A stretch of DNA of 64,000 nt from Microbacterium fluvii (GCF_025515205.1 NZ_JAOPFX010000001.1:248001-312000); one strand, 5' to 3'. Counted from the first letter of the stretch, positions 1 to 8,318 are shown. Notes: a model not told the origin generated them from the letters alone. Numbers and translations are program-made.

Positions 1-507
1 CGAAAGCTCGACTTCTTCGCCCGCCCAAATGCTGAGTCCGGCACGGCGGTGCGCTGGCCCGCGACGAACAACGTGCGGATCGAGGGTAACTTTCTGCGCG
101 CGAATCCAGACCTGACGTTCAGCGAGGGGTACTCCGCGACCGGGGGGAGTGACACGGACTTTTTCTTTCGTGCCGCGGAGCGCGGTGCGGTTCTGACCTG
201 GGTCGCTGAGGCGGTCGTGACTGAGGAGGTGACTCCCGAGCGCGGGACCGCCCGATGGCTATGGCGACGCGGGGTGCGACTGGGCAATGTCAGCACTCGC
301 ATGCAGCTGCGGAAGGGGGCGCACCCGGTCAAAGTGCTCGCGATTGCAGTCTGCAGGGCTATCGCAGCGCCTGTACTCGCGGTGGGCGCGATCATTCGCA
401 CGAGACCTGTGGGGCCCACGCTCATGAACGTACCCAAGGCAGTCGGGATGGTGCAGGCGCTGAGAGGAAATCTGCTCGAGGAGTACTCACGCGAGGGCGC
501 CGCATAA
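1..507 (+). CDS. Glycosyltransferase family 2, C-terminal fragment
   Basis: The reading frame is open from base 1, so the 5' part lies outside the window and about 168 residues remain. The visible part carries a GT-A C-terminal pattern: N-N-V-R-I-E-G-N-F near the start, then GGSDTDFFFR with the acidic residues expected near the acceptor site, then an amphipathic tail (RPVGPTLMNVPKAVG). This fits family 2 enzymes that add sugars to a lipid-linked exopolysaccharide repeat at the inner face of the membrane. It points towards the sugar transferase next door, so the two converge with only 32 bp between stops. Sugar and linkage cannot be told. The family call is fairly sure. Confidence 0.72.
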   Translation, partial: RKLDFFARPNAESGTAVRWPATNNVRIEGNFLRANPDLTFSEGYSATGGSDTDFFFRAAERGAVLTWVAEAVVTEEVTPERGTARWLWRRGVRLGNVSTRMQLRKGAHPVKVLAIAVCRAIAAPVLAVGAIIRTRPVGPTLMNVPKAVGMVQALRGNLLEEYSREGAA

Positions 508-539
508 CCAAACATGGTCGCGCGGACAGTTGTCCTAGG

Positions 540-2096
540 TCAGTGGGCTGTACTGCCTGGAGAGACGACTGCTCGGAGTGTCTTGAACAGGATCGCGATG
601 TCTCCTACGAGCGACCAGTTCTCTACGTAGTACAGGTCGAGCTTCACGGCATCTTCCCACTCGACTGACGAGCGTCCGCTGACCTGCCAGAGACCGGTGA
701 TACCAGGCCGCGCGAGCAGGCGACGCTTTGCCGTCTCCGAATACAGCGCAACCTCAGCCGCGATCTGCGGGCGTGGACCCACCAAGCTCATTGAACCCCC
801 CAGGACGTTGAAGAACTGTGGCAACTCGTCAAGCGAGTAACGGCGGATAAAGCGTCCGACAGGAGTGATGCGCGGGTCGTCCTTGATCTTGAAGAGCGGG
901 GTTTCGCTCGTTCCTTGCGCTTCGAGGAGAGCGCTCAGCTCTTGGTCCGCCCCGACCCTCATCGAGCGGAACTTCAGCATGCCGAAGGGGACTCCATTTC
1001 GGCCGATTCTTTCCTGCCGGTAGAGAAGAGGGCCGTTGCTCGAGAGCTTGACGGCAAGCGCTACGCCAAGCAGCAGCGGAGAACTCAAGATGATCAAGAT
1101 GAGAGATCCTGCGATGTCCACCGTGCGCTTGGTGAAAGCCTGGCCTCGCGTGAAGCGAGGAGTTTCCACGTGGATGAGCGGCAGGCCGTTGACGGGACGC
1201 ATGTGGATTCGCGGGCCCGCGATATCGACGATGCTGGGGGCAAGGACCAAATGCTGACGCCCGGATTCGAGGTTCCAGGAGATCTGCTTGACCTTGTAGG
1301 GGGGGAGGTCGTCAGTGCTCGTGACGGCAACCGTATCGGCGCGAGTTGCGGCGATTGCTCTCTCAACCGCGTTGACATTGCCCATGATCGGGATATCGGT
1401 TCCGTCGATTACGTCCGCAACCGCGCCCGACGGGACACATGCACCGACAACCTTGTAGCCAGCGCTGGAGTGCCGCTGGAGTTCTCGGGCGATCTGGCTT
1501 ACAGAGTCCCGGGAGCCGACCAGTAGAACTCTTGCCGAGTAGCCGCCAGCCGACCTCTGTGCATGTAGCCACTGCCTCCAGAGCCAACGTTCGAAGACGA
1601 GCACCAGTACCCCGGCAGGAAGGCTGATAAGCAGGAAGCCCCGTGCGATGTCCGCTCGGATCACGAATGCAACGATGGCAATTCCACCGAAGAGTATGTA
1701 GCTGGCACGAACAATGCGGACATACTCAGTAGTGCCCGTGCCGAAGACGCGGTGATCGCGTGAGTCGACGAGTCCTAGCGCCCACATCCAGGTCACCACC
1801 AGCCCGGTGGAGAAGATCCAATAGGAGACGTCGGTGAACCGGGTGTCGTCCCGCATCGTGATCTGGGCGTTGCCGAAGCCGAACCAGGCGATCTGGGTGC
1901 CGAAGACGATCCAGATGAGCACGAGCAGGTCGCTGATCCAGAGGCGGCGCGTGTAGCGCTCGCGCCAGCGATCGGGCTTGGGAGCAAGCAGCGTGGGCGA
2001 GGTCGTCGGTGCCAGTCGGCTCGGCTCGACGACCTCGCCCGAGGGGGCTGAATCATGCGTCGTCATCGTCGCGTCGACTGTGTTGTTCGACGTCAC
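540..2096 (-). CDS. Polyprenyl-phosphate sugar-1-phosphate transferase (WbaP/CpsE type)
   Basis: This enzyme should start exopolysaccharide assembly by moving a sugar-1-phosphate from a nucleotide sugar to undecaprenyl phosphate in the membrane. The 518-residue protein has four hydrophobic segments at about 50-175, a Rossmann-like middle part (ARVLLVGSRDSV, about 187-200), a further membrane helix near 325-350 and a bacterial sugar transferase domain to the end. Visible motifs are KFRSM, the DDPRITPVGRFIRR basic stretch, SLDELPQ with the Asp-Glu pair, and SLVGPRP. The GTG start is preceded by GGAG at good spacing; an ATG ten codons in is the alternative. It is the last gene of the leftward run phosphatase, Wzz-kinase, exported protein, transferase. 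Confidence 0.9.
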   Translation of the reverse strand: MTSNNTVDATMTTHDSAPSGEVVEPSRLAPTTSPTLLAPKPDRWRERYTRRLWISDLLVLIWIVFGTQIAWFGFGNAQITMRDDTRFTDVSYWIFSTGLVVTWMWALGLVDSRDHRVFGTGTTEYVRIVRASYILFGGIAIVAFVIRADIARGFLLISLPAGVLVLVFERWLWRQWLHAQRSAGGYSARVLLVGSRDSVSQIARELQRHSSAGYKVVGACVPSGAVADVIDGTDIPIMGNVNAVERAIAATRADTVAVTSTDDLPPYKVKQISWNLESGRQHLVLAPSIVDIAGPRIHMRPVNGLPLIHVETPRFTRGQAFTKRTVDIAGSLILIILSSPLLLGVALAVKLSSNGPLLYRQERIGRNGVPFGMLKFRSMRVGADQELSALLEAQGTSETPLFKIKDDPRITPVGRFIRRYSLDELPQFFNVLGGSMSLVGPRPQIAAEVALYSETAKRRLLARPGITGLWQVSGRSSVEWEDAVKLDLYYVENWSLVGDIAILFKTLRAVVSPGSTAH

Positions 2097-2256
2097 CTGG
2101 TGCTCCGGGGGTTCGGAATTGCGTAGATCTTGCGGTTCCCTCGGGCGCGACGGTAACAGGCCGATGTAACAGCCATGTGTCGTCGTCAGCAGCGTCGGGG
2201 GGACGGTTCATCTTAGCGGGGGATGGGAGGGGGCCCGGGTTATGGGCGGGTTGGGG

Positions 2257-2297
2257 CGTTTCGTCTCGGGCGCTTCGCGCCCTCGCTCAACGACCGG
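2257..2297. repeat. GTTTCGTCTCG-family repeat copy
   Basis: This is one 41-bp copy of a repeat that starts CGTTTCGTCTCG and ends CTCAACGACCGG, with an 18-bp middle of alternating GCG/TTCG. It lies between the sugar transferase and the exported protein upstream. The same repeat occurs inside that upstream gene and at 6.4, 8.05 and 50.4 kb. Confidence 0.85.
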
Positions 2298-2310
2298 AAG
2301 CAGAGGTGGG

Positions 2311-3222
2311 CTACTCGACGGGGAGGAGGGAGGGGCCCGACCACACGAAGATCGAGGTGCCGGAGGAGGCAAGCGCAAGGGGAGCGCGAGAGTCGGCGGC
2401 GGCGCAGCCGAGCAGATCTGAAGAGTCAGCATCCGCGAAACGTGACACGGCGATGCCGCCGGGGCACGCGTCGTCGAGGTGGGCCACGAGCACACCGTCG
2501 GAGATCGCGACGGCCAGCGCGTCGGCGAGGTCGAGGGGCTGCCAGTCGCCGTCGGCCAGGGTGTAGGCGGTCGCGTCGCAGACGAGGGCGACCGTGCCGG
2601 CCGACGCGCGGACGCTGCGGGCTTCGGCGCACGGAGCATCGACCGTGCCGTCGCCGGTGGCGACGGCATCCGCTGCGTCGCGGTAGGTCCAGTAGGGGAG
2701 GATCTCGGGGTACGAGTCCCAGTACTTGCCCTGCGTGAAGGTGCGCAGCAGCTGCGTCTCGCACTCGTCGCCCATGTCGGCCACGAGCTCCGCCTCGGTC
2801 TGCGCGAAGGCCTCGAGGCCGCGCACCTGACCGATGCCCTTGTAGGTGGGGGTGACGTCGACCCACGTCTGGCCGCCGTCGGTCGAACGCTCGACGGTCG
2901 GGGCCTCGCCGGTGGTGCACGAGCCGGCGGTCGCGCGCCAGGCGGTGGTGGTGTTGAGGGAGAGGAAGCGCTCTTCGGCGGGGGAGCTGCGTTTCGTCTC
3001 GGTCGCTGCGGCTGAGGGTGTCGCGGACGGCGTAGCGGTCGGCTCGGGGCGTTTCGTCTCGGTCGCTTCGCTCCCTCGCTCAACGACCGGGGGTGTGGCG
3101 GCCGGGACCGAGGCGGGGTCGTCGCCGGCGCCGTGGCGCAGGGCCAGCACGCACAGGGCCGCGACCACGGCGACGAGCAGCACGACAGCGATCACGGCGA
3201 TGACCTGGCGACCCCTCGACAC
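2311..3222 (-). CDS. Single-pass exported protein of unknown function
   Basis: I do not recognise a family. The N-terminus has one hydrophobic helix (VIAVIAVVLLVAVVAALCVL) after a basic stretch, so the protein is probably a type II membrane or exported protein. Residues about 30-75 are Pro/Thr/Ala-rich, and the rest looks like a folded extracellular domain with several Cys. A TTG at 3264 would extend it, but it lies within a CCTGAGCCTGTCGAAGG-type repeat; the GTG at 3222 has GAAAGG upstream and fits better. Two copies of the GTTTCGTCTCG repeat (about 3050-3090 and 2990-3010) lie in frame and encode VVERGSEATETKRP and ATETKRS in the linker. The position in the polysaccharide run suggests an envelope role, which is inference. 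Confidence 0.65.
   Translation of the reverse strand: MSRGRQVIAVIAVVLLVAVVAALCVLALRHGAGDDPASVPAATPPVVERGSEATETKRPEPTATPSATPSAAATETKRSSPAEERFLSLNTTTAWRATAGSCTTGEAPTVERSTDGGQTWVDVTPTYKGIGQVRGLEAFAQTEAELVADMGDECETQLLRTFTQGKYWDSYPEILPYWTYRDAADAVATGDGTVDAPCAEARSVRASAGTVALVCDATAYTLADGDWQPLDLADALAVAISDGVLVAHLDDACPGGIAVSRFADADSSDLLGCAAADSRAPLALASSGTSIFVWSGPSLLPVE
2990..3090. repeat. Two GTTTCGTCTCG repeat copies inside a coding frame
   Basis: A full 41-bp copy (3050-3090) and a shorter one (2990-3010) sit within the coding sequence of the exported protein. They are translated in frame as near-identical ...EATETKRP / ...AATETKRS peptides. Both fall in the low-complexity linker between the membrane helix and the extracellular domain. 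Confidence 0.8.
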
Positions 3223-3250
3223 TCTCGACGACCTTTCGGTGTGTGGTGGG

Positions 3251-3315
3251 CGACCCTTCGACAAGCTCAGGGACCATCCGTGGGGTGGTGCGACTCCTCG
3301 ACGAGCTCGGGGACC
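3251..3315. repeat. CCTGAGCCTGTCGAAGG-type repeat, two copies
   Basis: Two 25-bp copies 40 bp apart read CGACCCTTCGACAAGCTCAG... and a diverged CGACTCCTCGACGAGCTCGG... on the + strand. A third copy in the other orientation lies at 5656-5680. The copies lie between the Wzz-kinase and the exported protein. Confidence 0.75.
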
Positions 3316-3342
3316 GGGCCGAGCGAAGGGGTGAGGCTGAGG

Positions 3343-4839
3343 TTACTCCGCGGTGGGGCGGGTGGAGCGGAAACCGAGCTGCTCGAGCGTCGGGCTCGTC
3401 GACGACGGGGGAGTCGCGACGGGCGCCTTGCGCTTGCGGCCCTTGGCCGCCTTGTCGGCGGTCTCTTTCTGGATGTAGCCGTAGCCGCCGTACCCGCCGC
3501 CATAGCCGTAGGCGGTGTAGTACGAATCGGGCCCTCGGGTCGGCACCATCGTCAGCGCGATGCCGGCGACCTTCGCGTCGACCGTGTCGAGCGCGTCGAT
3601 GGCGCCCTGCAGCTGGTGGCGGGTGGTGCGGCCGGCCGAAACCGCCACGATCGCGCCGCTGGTGCGGCGGGCGAGGATGGCAGCATCCGTCACGGGAAGA
3701 AGCGGCGGGGCATCGCACAGCAGCACGTCGAAGTCGCGCTCGAGCACGTCGAGCAGCGTCTCCATCTGCTTCGAGCCGAGCAGCTCGCTCGGGTTCGGCG
3801 GAATCTTGCCCGCGGGCAGCACATAGAGGCTGCGACCGCCCCACGGCAGCATGACATCGCCCACGCGGGCGCGCCCGATGAGCACGTCGGTCAGACCCGC
3901 GCCGCCCTCGATGCCGAGGTATTCGGCCACCTTGGGCTTGCGCAGATCGGTGTCGAGCAGCGCCACGCGCTTGCCGGCGTCAGCCAGGGCGATCGCGAGG
4001 TTGATGGTCGTGGTCGACTTGCCTTCGCTGGGCACCGAGCTCGTGATCACGAAGCTCGAGCGGCCGCCCATATCGAGGAACTGCAGGTTGGTGCGCAGCG
4101 CCCGGAACGACTCGGCCCGAGGGCTGAGCGGGTCGGCGTGCACGATGAGCGGGCGCTCCTTGGCCTTCGGGTCGAACGCGATCGCACCGATGATCGGCGC
4201 CTTCGTCACCTGCTCGACGTCGCGCCCCGTGCGCACGCGCGTGTCGAGCACCGTGCGCAGCACCGCGATGCCGATGCCGAGCGCGAGGCCCACGAGGGTG
4301 CCGAGCGCGAGGTTGAGCGGCACGTTGGGGCTCGAGGGTTCGAGCGCCGGCTGCGCGTCTTTCACCCGCGACAGCTTGACCGGGCTCCGGCCGTTCTCGC
4401 CGGCCGGCTCGATCGAGTCGACGGCGGTGGTGAGGCTCGCCGCCAGCGCGTTGGCGATGTCGGCGGCCAGCACCGGGTCGGCGTTCTCGACGGTGATCGT
4501 GATGAGGGTGGTGTTCAAGGCGGCGGATGCCGTGACGTCCTGCGCCAGTTCAGATGCCGTGATGCCGAGCCCCAGGTCGGCGATGACCGGGTTCATGACG
4601 ATCGGCGTCGTCACCAGCCCCACATAGGTGTTGATGCGCGCCTGCGTGAAGGTCGAGCCCTGCTGCAGTTCGGCGACCGATCCGCTGGTCTGCGTCGAGA
4701 CGAACACGGTGCTCGACGACTCGTAGATCGGCGTGCGCGTCAGCGAATAGCCGGCCGCAGCGCCCAGCCCCAACAGGGTGCACACGAGAATGATCAGCCA
4801 GTTCTTGCGCAGAATGCGGATGTAGTCGCTGAGCTCCAT
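3343..4839 (-). CDS. Wzz-type chain-length regulator fused to BY-type tyrosine kinase
   Basis: This protein should set polysaccharide chain length and phosphorylate tyrosines to control polymerisation and export. The 498-residue protein begins with a Wzz domain (MELSDYIRILRKNW, then a membrane helix at about 16-36), has a second helix near 220-240, and ends in a cytoplasmic kinase. Kinase motifs are SSVPSEGKSTTT (Walker A), ALLDTDLRKP (A') and VLLCDAPP (Walker B). A tyrosine cluster near the C-terminus (YYTAYGYGGGYGGYGY) is the expected autophosphorylation site. The single-chain fusion is the usual actinobacterial form. I chose the ATG at MELSDY because the longer frame upstream is low-complexity. 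The phosphatase gene lies 32 bp upstream. Confidence 0.92.
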   Translation of the reverse strand: MELSDYIRILRKNWLIILVCTLLGLGAAAGYSLTRTPIYESSSTVFVSTQTSGSVAELQQGSTFTQARINTYVGLVTTPIVMNPVIADLGLGITASELAQDVTASAALNTTLITITVENADPVLAADIANALAASLTTAVDSIEPAGENGRSPVKLSRVKDAQPALEPSSPNVPLNLALGTLVGLALGIGIAVLRTVLDTRVRTGRDVEQVTKAPIIGAIAFDPKAKERPLIVHADPLSPRAESFRALRTNLQFLDMGGRSSFVITSSVPSEGKSTTTINLAIALADAGKRVALLDTDLRKPKVAEYLGIEGGAGLTDVLIGRARVGDVMLPWGGRSLYVLPAGKIPPNPSELLGSKQMETLLDVLERDFDVLLCDAPPLLPVTDAAILARRTSGAIVAVSAGRTTRHQLQGAIDALDTVDAKVAGIALTMVPTRGPDSYYTAYGYGGGYGGYGYIQKETADKAAKGRKRKAPVATPPSSTSPTLEQLGFRSTRPTAE

Positions 4840-4871
4840 GGCGTCTTTCGGCGAGGGGGTGGGGGCGGGGA

Positions 4872-5519
4872 TCAGTCTGCCACAGCGGCATCGGCCGACT
4901 CGGGTGCCGCTGCCGCCGCCGCGCGGGGGATCACCGCGGCCCGAACCACACGCACGATCTCGTCGATCGCCGGGTCGAGCTGCGACGCCGAGAGTCGATA
5001 GGTGTTCCACGACCGGCCGTAGGGGTCGATCACGTCGTCGTCGGCCGCGTCGGCCGGCGGCAGCACGAGACCGCGGCGACCAGCCAGCAGCGCCGCCGCC
5101 GCGCGCACGCGGTCTTTCGGGTCGGTGCCGGCAGCATCCGCCGCCGCTGCGATCTCGTCGTCGGACACGTCGGCGGCCAGCCGGGCGAACTCGCGCGCCG
5201 TGAAGGTGGAGCGCAGCCGCGCGGGGGCGAGCTCGGCGATCGCCCGGCGGTGCTCGCGGGTGAGGGCGATGATGAGGTCGGGGCTGTGCAGATGCTGCTC
5301 GGTGAGGTAGCGCGAACGGTGCGCCTGGGCCTCGTCGTTCGACACTCCGCGCGCGAGGGCGAGGTCTTGCGCCTCGGGGGTCATGCCGACGGAGTCGAGG
5401 CCGCGGGTGCCGGCGCTGGTGACCTCGGCGCCCAGCTCGCGCAGCCGCGCGCGCAAGACGAGCTCGGCCAAAGGGGAACGGCAGATGTTGCCGGTGCAGA
5501 CGGTGATGATCTCGAACAC
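4872..5519 (-). CDS. Low-molecular-weight protein tyrosine phosphatase
   Basis: This enzyme removes phosphate from tyrosines, most likely those of the adjacent BY-kinase, so that polysaccharide export can cycle. The P-loop is at the very N-terminus (CTGNICRS, Cys8 and Arg14, the CX5R pattern) and the general-acid loop appears as VIDPYGRS. At 215 residues it is longer than the usual 140-165; the extra length is an insertion before the DPY loop and an Ala-rich C-terminal tail. It starts at GTG after GAGG. It is the first gene of the leftward exopolysaccharide run and diverges from the CPBP protease gene over 65 bp. Confidence 0.92.
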   Translation of the reverse strand: MFEIITVCTGNICRSPLAELVLRARLRELGAEVTSAGTRGLDSVGMTPEAQDLALARGVSNDEAQAHRSRYLTEQHLHSPDLIIALTREHRRAIAELAPARLRSTFTAREFARLAADVSDDEIAAAADAAGTDPKDRVRAAAALLAGRRGLVLPPADAADDDVIDPYGRSWNTYRLSASQLDPAIDEIVRVVRAAVIPRAAAAAAPESADAAVAD

Positions 5520-5584
5520 AGCTGACCTCGGGTAGGTGACGTGGTGGCGCTCGGGTGCTGCAGCAGGCCGGGTAACCTGGGGCC

Positions 5585-6418
5585 GTGCCCGATCAGCCTA
5601 CCGATGCCGTGCTTGTCGCGCGTTCTTCGGGGCCCTCGGCCCCCGAGCCTGGGTCGGTCCCTGAGCCTGTCGAAGGGTCGCACTCCTCCCGCCGCCGGCG
5701 CCACCGGCGCACCGACTGGCGCCTCGGCGGCCGCACCGTGCGCCCGTGGCGCGAGATGCTGCTCGCGTGGGCGCTGTTCGGCCTGGGCGCCGGGGTGATC
5801 GCGGGCTTCGCGATCATCACCGTCTGGCCCGCGAAGCCCTGGGCTCCGCTCGCCTCGACGCTGGCCCTCTGGGCGGGCATGCTCGTGCCGATCGTCGTCG
5901 GGTTCTCGCGTTCGCGCCCGATCGGGCTGCTCCGGCTGCGCCCGCTCGACCTGCTCTACGGCCTGGTGATCGGCGCGGGGCTGCGCCTGTTCCAGGGCTG
6001 GGTCGAGGGCATCGTGGCCGGGGGCGCGGCGTTTCCGTCGTACGTGACGATCGACGGTGCGCTGCCCTCGTCGTGGTGGTGGAGCGAGGCGCTGCCCGCC
6101 GCCGTGATCGCGCCGACGATCGAGGAGTTCTTCTTCCGGGTGGTGGTGCTCGTGTCGGTCTACACGGCGCTGCGCCGCCCGTTCGGCAAGCTCACCGCCG
6201 GCCTTGCCGCCGCGCTCGTGTCGACGGCGCTGTTCGTCGTAACGCACTCGATCGGCTCGGTGCTCGGCGTCGACGCCGTCGTCGCCCTGGGAGCGGTGGG
6301 CATCACCTGCTCGCTGCTCGTGCTGCTGACCGGCCGCATCTGGGGCGCCGTGCTGGTGCACATCGTCTACAACTCGGTGTACGTGCTGCTCGGGGTCGTC
6401 GGCACGATCGCCGGCTGA
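5585..6418 (+). CDS. CPBP-family intramembrane glutamic endopeptidase
   Basis: This membrane protease of the CAAX/Abi (CPBP) family has the catalytic motifs EEFFFR (about 180), a His in VVTHSIGSV and the C-terminal HIVYNSVY pattern. About six or seven hydrophobic segments cover residues 55-275. The GTG start follows TAACCT by 6 nt, so the mRNA is probably leaderless. The first 45 residues are not membrane sequence. They include PEPVEGS, the translation of a CCTGAGCCTGTCGAAGG repeat at 5656-5680, so the repeat may have lengthened the gene. The substrate is unknown. A second CPBP gene lies 1 kb downstream. Confidence 0.85.
   Translation: MPDQPTDAVLVARSSGPSAPEPGSVPEPVEGSHSSRRRRHRRTDWRLGGRTVRPWREMLLAWALFGLGAGVIAGFAIITVWPAKPWAPLASTLALWAGMLVPIVVGFSRSRPIGLLRLRPLDLLYGLVIGAGLRLFQGWVEGIVAGGAAFPSYVTIDGALPSSWWWSEALPAAVIAPTIEEFFFRVVVLVSVYTALRRPFGKLTAGLAAALVSTALFVVTHSIGSVLGVDAVVALGAVGITCSLLVLLTGRIWGAVLVHIVYNSVYVLLGVVGTIAG
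5656..5680. repeat. CCTGAGCCTGTCGAAGG repeat inside a CPBP gene
   Basis: This 25-bp repeat copy is translated as part of the cytosolic N-terminal extension of the CPBP protease (PEPVEGS). Related copies in the opposite orientation are at 3251-3315. Confidence 0.7.
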
Positions 6419-6423
6419 GGGTT

Positions 6424-6646
6424 CGTTTCGTCTCGCTTCGCTCGCTCAACGCCCGGGAGGGGTTGAGGTGGGCTGGGGCGTTTCGTCTCGCTTCGCTCGC
6501 TCAACGCCCGGGGCGGGGGTGTGCGGGGGTTGGGGCGTTTCGTCTCGCTTCGCTCGCTCAACGCCCGGGAGGGAGACGTCTCGCTTCGCTCGCCCGACAC
6601 AAGGGCCGGGCGTTGAGCGAGGGAGCGCAGCGACCGAGACGAAACG
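6424..6646. repeat. Cluster of GTTTCGTCTCG-family repeats
   Basis: The 350-bp gap between the CPBP gene and the wall protein is mostly this repeat. Three identical 33-bp direct copies lie at 6424-6456, 6479-6511 and 6536-6568, a truncated piece at about 6575-6595, and an inverted 41-bp copy at 6606-6646. Each full copy starts CGTTTCGTCTCGC and ends CTCAACGCCCGG. A direct and an inverted copy could pair in RNA. A -10-like TAGGAT (6694-6699) follows the cluster and may serve the downstream gene. Confidence 0.9.
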
Positions 6647-6768
6647 TCGCAGCCGACCGGCGCGCTTTTTGGCTGTGACGGGGTGTTCGGCTCTAGGATG
6701 AGCCGTGCCGGCTGGGGATCCGACATCGCAAGATGCTCCTGTCGGTTATTGGGGAACTTGGGGAAGAC

Positions 6769-7365
6769 ATGAACAAGGCCATCTCGGCCGTGGTCGCCGC
6801 TGCCGCGCTGACGCTCGTCGGCGCGGCAGCAGCACCGGCGGCGTTCGCAGCATCCGACGCATCCGTGCGCACGGCAGAGACCTACCCGGTCGCTCAGGCG
6901 GAGTGCACCGCAGAGCCGCAGACGATCGAGATCGGCAGCGCCTCGACCATCACGTGCGTGTGGGACGACGACTCGCTCGACGGCACCATCGTCACCTTCG
7001 CCACAGACGGCCCCGGCATCGGCACCGACAGCCTCGCTTCGCTGGTGGTCGCCTCGAACACCGGCATCGACACGGCAGAGCGCACGATCGCGGGAGACAC
7101 CGCATCCATCGTCTTCACGGGGCCCGCCGAGCGCGTGTACCCGATCACCATCACGTGGGGGCCGGATGCTGCCTCCACCGCGCACGTAGAGATTCCCATC
7201 AGCGTGGTGCGGGCCACCGGCGACGCGCTGCCTGCGACCGGCGGCTCGGTGCCCTCGGCCGCCATCTGGCTCGGCGTCGGCGCCCTGGGCCTTGGTGCGA
7301 TCGCGGTGTCGGTCGGCCTCGGTCGCCGAGAAGGCGCACGGGCGCGGGTGCGCTCGCGGGGCTGA
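6769..7365 (+). CDS. Small LPXTG-anchored cell-wall protein
   Basis: The 198-residue protein has a signal peptide (positive MNK, hydrophobic stretch, cleavage near AFA-AS, about residue 27) and a C-terminal sorting signal: LPATGG at about 154, a hydrophobic helix and a basic RRxGxRxRxRxR tail. A sortase should therefore link it to peptidoglycan. The middle 125 residues look like a single beta-sandwich domain with one Cys pair and no family I recognise. I chose the ATG at MNKAIS; an in-frame ATG 12 codons upstream would spoil the signal peptide. It lies between two CPBP protease genes and 20 bp before the second, so co-transcription with it is likely. No sortase is in the window. Confidence 0.82.
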   Translation: MNKAISAVVAAAALTLVGAAAAPAAFAASDASVRTAETYPVAQAECTAEPQTIEIGSASTITCVWDDDSLDGTIVTFATDGPGIGTDSLASLVVASNTGIDTAERTIAGDTASIVFTGPAERVYPITITWGPDAASTAHVEIPISVVRATGDALPATGGSVPSAAIWLGVGALGLGAIAVSVGLGRREGARARVRSRG

Positions 7366-7385
7366 GGCTTCGGGCGGCGCAGCGC

Positions 7386-8036
7386 ATGACCGACCGGCTG
7401 TATGAGCGGCCGCGCGCGGCGCTGGCTGTCGCGGCCGGCGGGCTGGTGGTCACGGCGCTGCTGATCGGCGCGCTCTCGTCGTTCGTCGGGCTGCCCGGAG
7501 TGATCGTCGACCTCGCCGTCACGGCGGTGCCGCTCATGGCGACCGTGGTGGTCGGAGTGATCGTCGGGGGCGGGGCGTTCGCCACTGCGCTCGGGCTGGC
7601 GTCGTGGCGCTGGGCCGACGCGCTCGCCGGATTCGGCGTGGCGCTCGTGGTGCGGGCCGCCGTCGAGCTCACGGCGCCGACGACGGGCGCGATCGGCGGG
7701 TTCGGGGGCGATGCGACGATCGTGCTGGCTCTGGTGAGCGCGGCGGCGGTGTCGCCGGTGGTCGAGGAGTTCTTCTTCCGCGGGTTCGCGCAGCGCGCGG
7801 TGGGCGATGCGGTCGGGGGAGCGCGCGGGCAGGCGATCGCGGTGCTCGTCGGGGTGGTCGCGTTCGTGGGGCTGCACTGGGTGGCCGCGGGGTCGCTGTC
7901 GGTCGCGCTGTTGGTCGCGACGATCGGCACGGGGCTGGGCTGCGGTGTGCTGGTCGCGGCGACCGGGCGGCTGGGCGGCGCCCTCGTGGCGCACGTGGTC
8001 TTCAACGCGATCGGCGTCGGCCTTCTCGTGTGGTGA
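7386..8036 (+). CDS. CPBP-family intramembrane glutamic endopeptidase
   Basis: This is a second CAAX/Abi-type membrane protease of 216 residues. The catalytic residues are in VVEEFFFRG (about 126-134), VGLHWVA and HVVFNAIGV, matching the three conserved blocks of the family. Hydrophobic segments run through nearly the whole chain. It lacks the long N-terminal extension of the CPBP protein at 5.6 kb, and the two share mainly the motif regions. It starts 20 bp after the LPATG protein and is followed by an inverted pair of GTTTCGTCTCG repeats. A role in maturing or clearing membrane or wall proteins is plausible only from the neighbourhood. Confidence 0.85.
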   Translation: MTDRLYERPRAALAVAAGGLVVTALLIGALSSFVGLPGVIVDLAVTAVPLMATVVVGVIVGGGAFATALGLASWRWADALAGFGVALVVRAAVELTAPTTGAIGGFGGDATIVLALVSAAAVSPVVEEFFFRGFAQRAVGDAVGGARGQAIAVLVGVVAFVGLHWVAAGSLSVALLVATIGTGLGCGVLVAATGRLGGALVAHVVFNAIGVGLLVW

Positions 8037-8044
8037 GGTCGAGA

Positions 8045-8123
8045 CGTTTCGTCTCGGGCGCAGCGCGCCCTCGCTCAACGCCCGGGGGGGCCGGGCGTTG
8101 AGCGAGCGAAGCGAGACGAAACG
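8045..8123. repeat. Inverted pair of GTTTCGTCTCG-family repeats
   Basis: A 41-bp copy (8045-8085) and an inverted 33-bp copy (8091-8123) face each other across 5 bp. They can form a long hairpin in RNA just after the CPBP stop codon. This may end transcription before the rplM promoter, although no T-run follows. Confidence 0.85.
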
Positions 8124-8145
8124 TGCGCAACGCGACCGGGGACGA

Positions 8146-8175
8146 TTGGCGGCAGCATCCGAGATCGCGTAAGCT
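8146..8175 (+). promoter_or_regulatory. Probable rplM-rpsI promoter
   Basis: TTGGCG (8146-8151) and TAAGCT (8170-8175) are 18 bp apart. This gives a leader of roughly 135 nt before the GTG of rplM. The leader is long enough for autoregulation by a ribosomal protein, but I could not assign a known leader fold. Confidence 0.55.
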
Positions 8176-8318
8176 ATCTCTTTGGTGCGTTGTCACTGCT
8201 GGCAGCCCACCGCGAACGTGAGCCCTCCACTGGCGTGTTCGTCTCTCTTCGAGAAGCCGAACCACCCCGGAGTGGGATTCACGAACCTCTCCGTTCGAAT
8301 CAAGAAAGCAGCACTACT

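Noticed and set aside
6705..8036. A 443-codon open frame across the LPATG protein and the second CPBP gene
   Set aside because: Its N-terminal half is the Arg/Ala/His-rich shadow of the LPATG gene. Only the last part, from the ATG at 7386, is a real protein.
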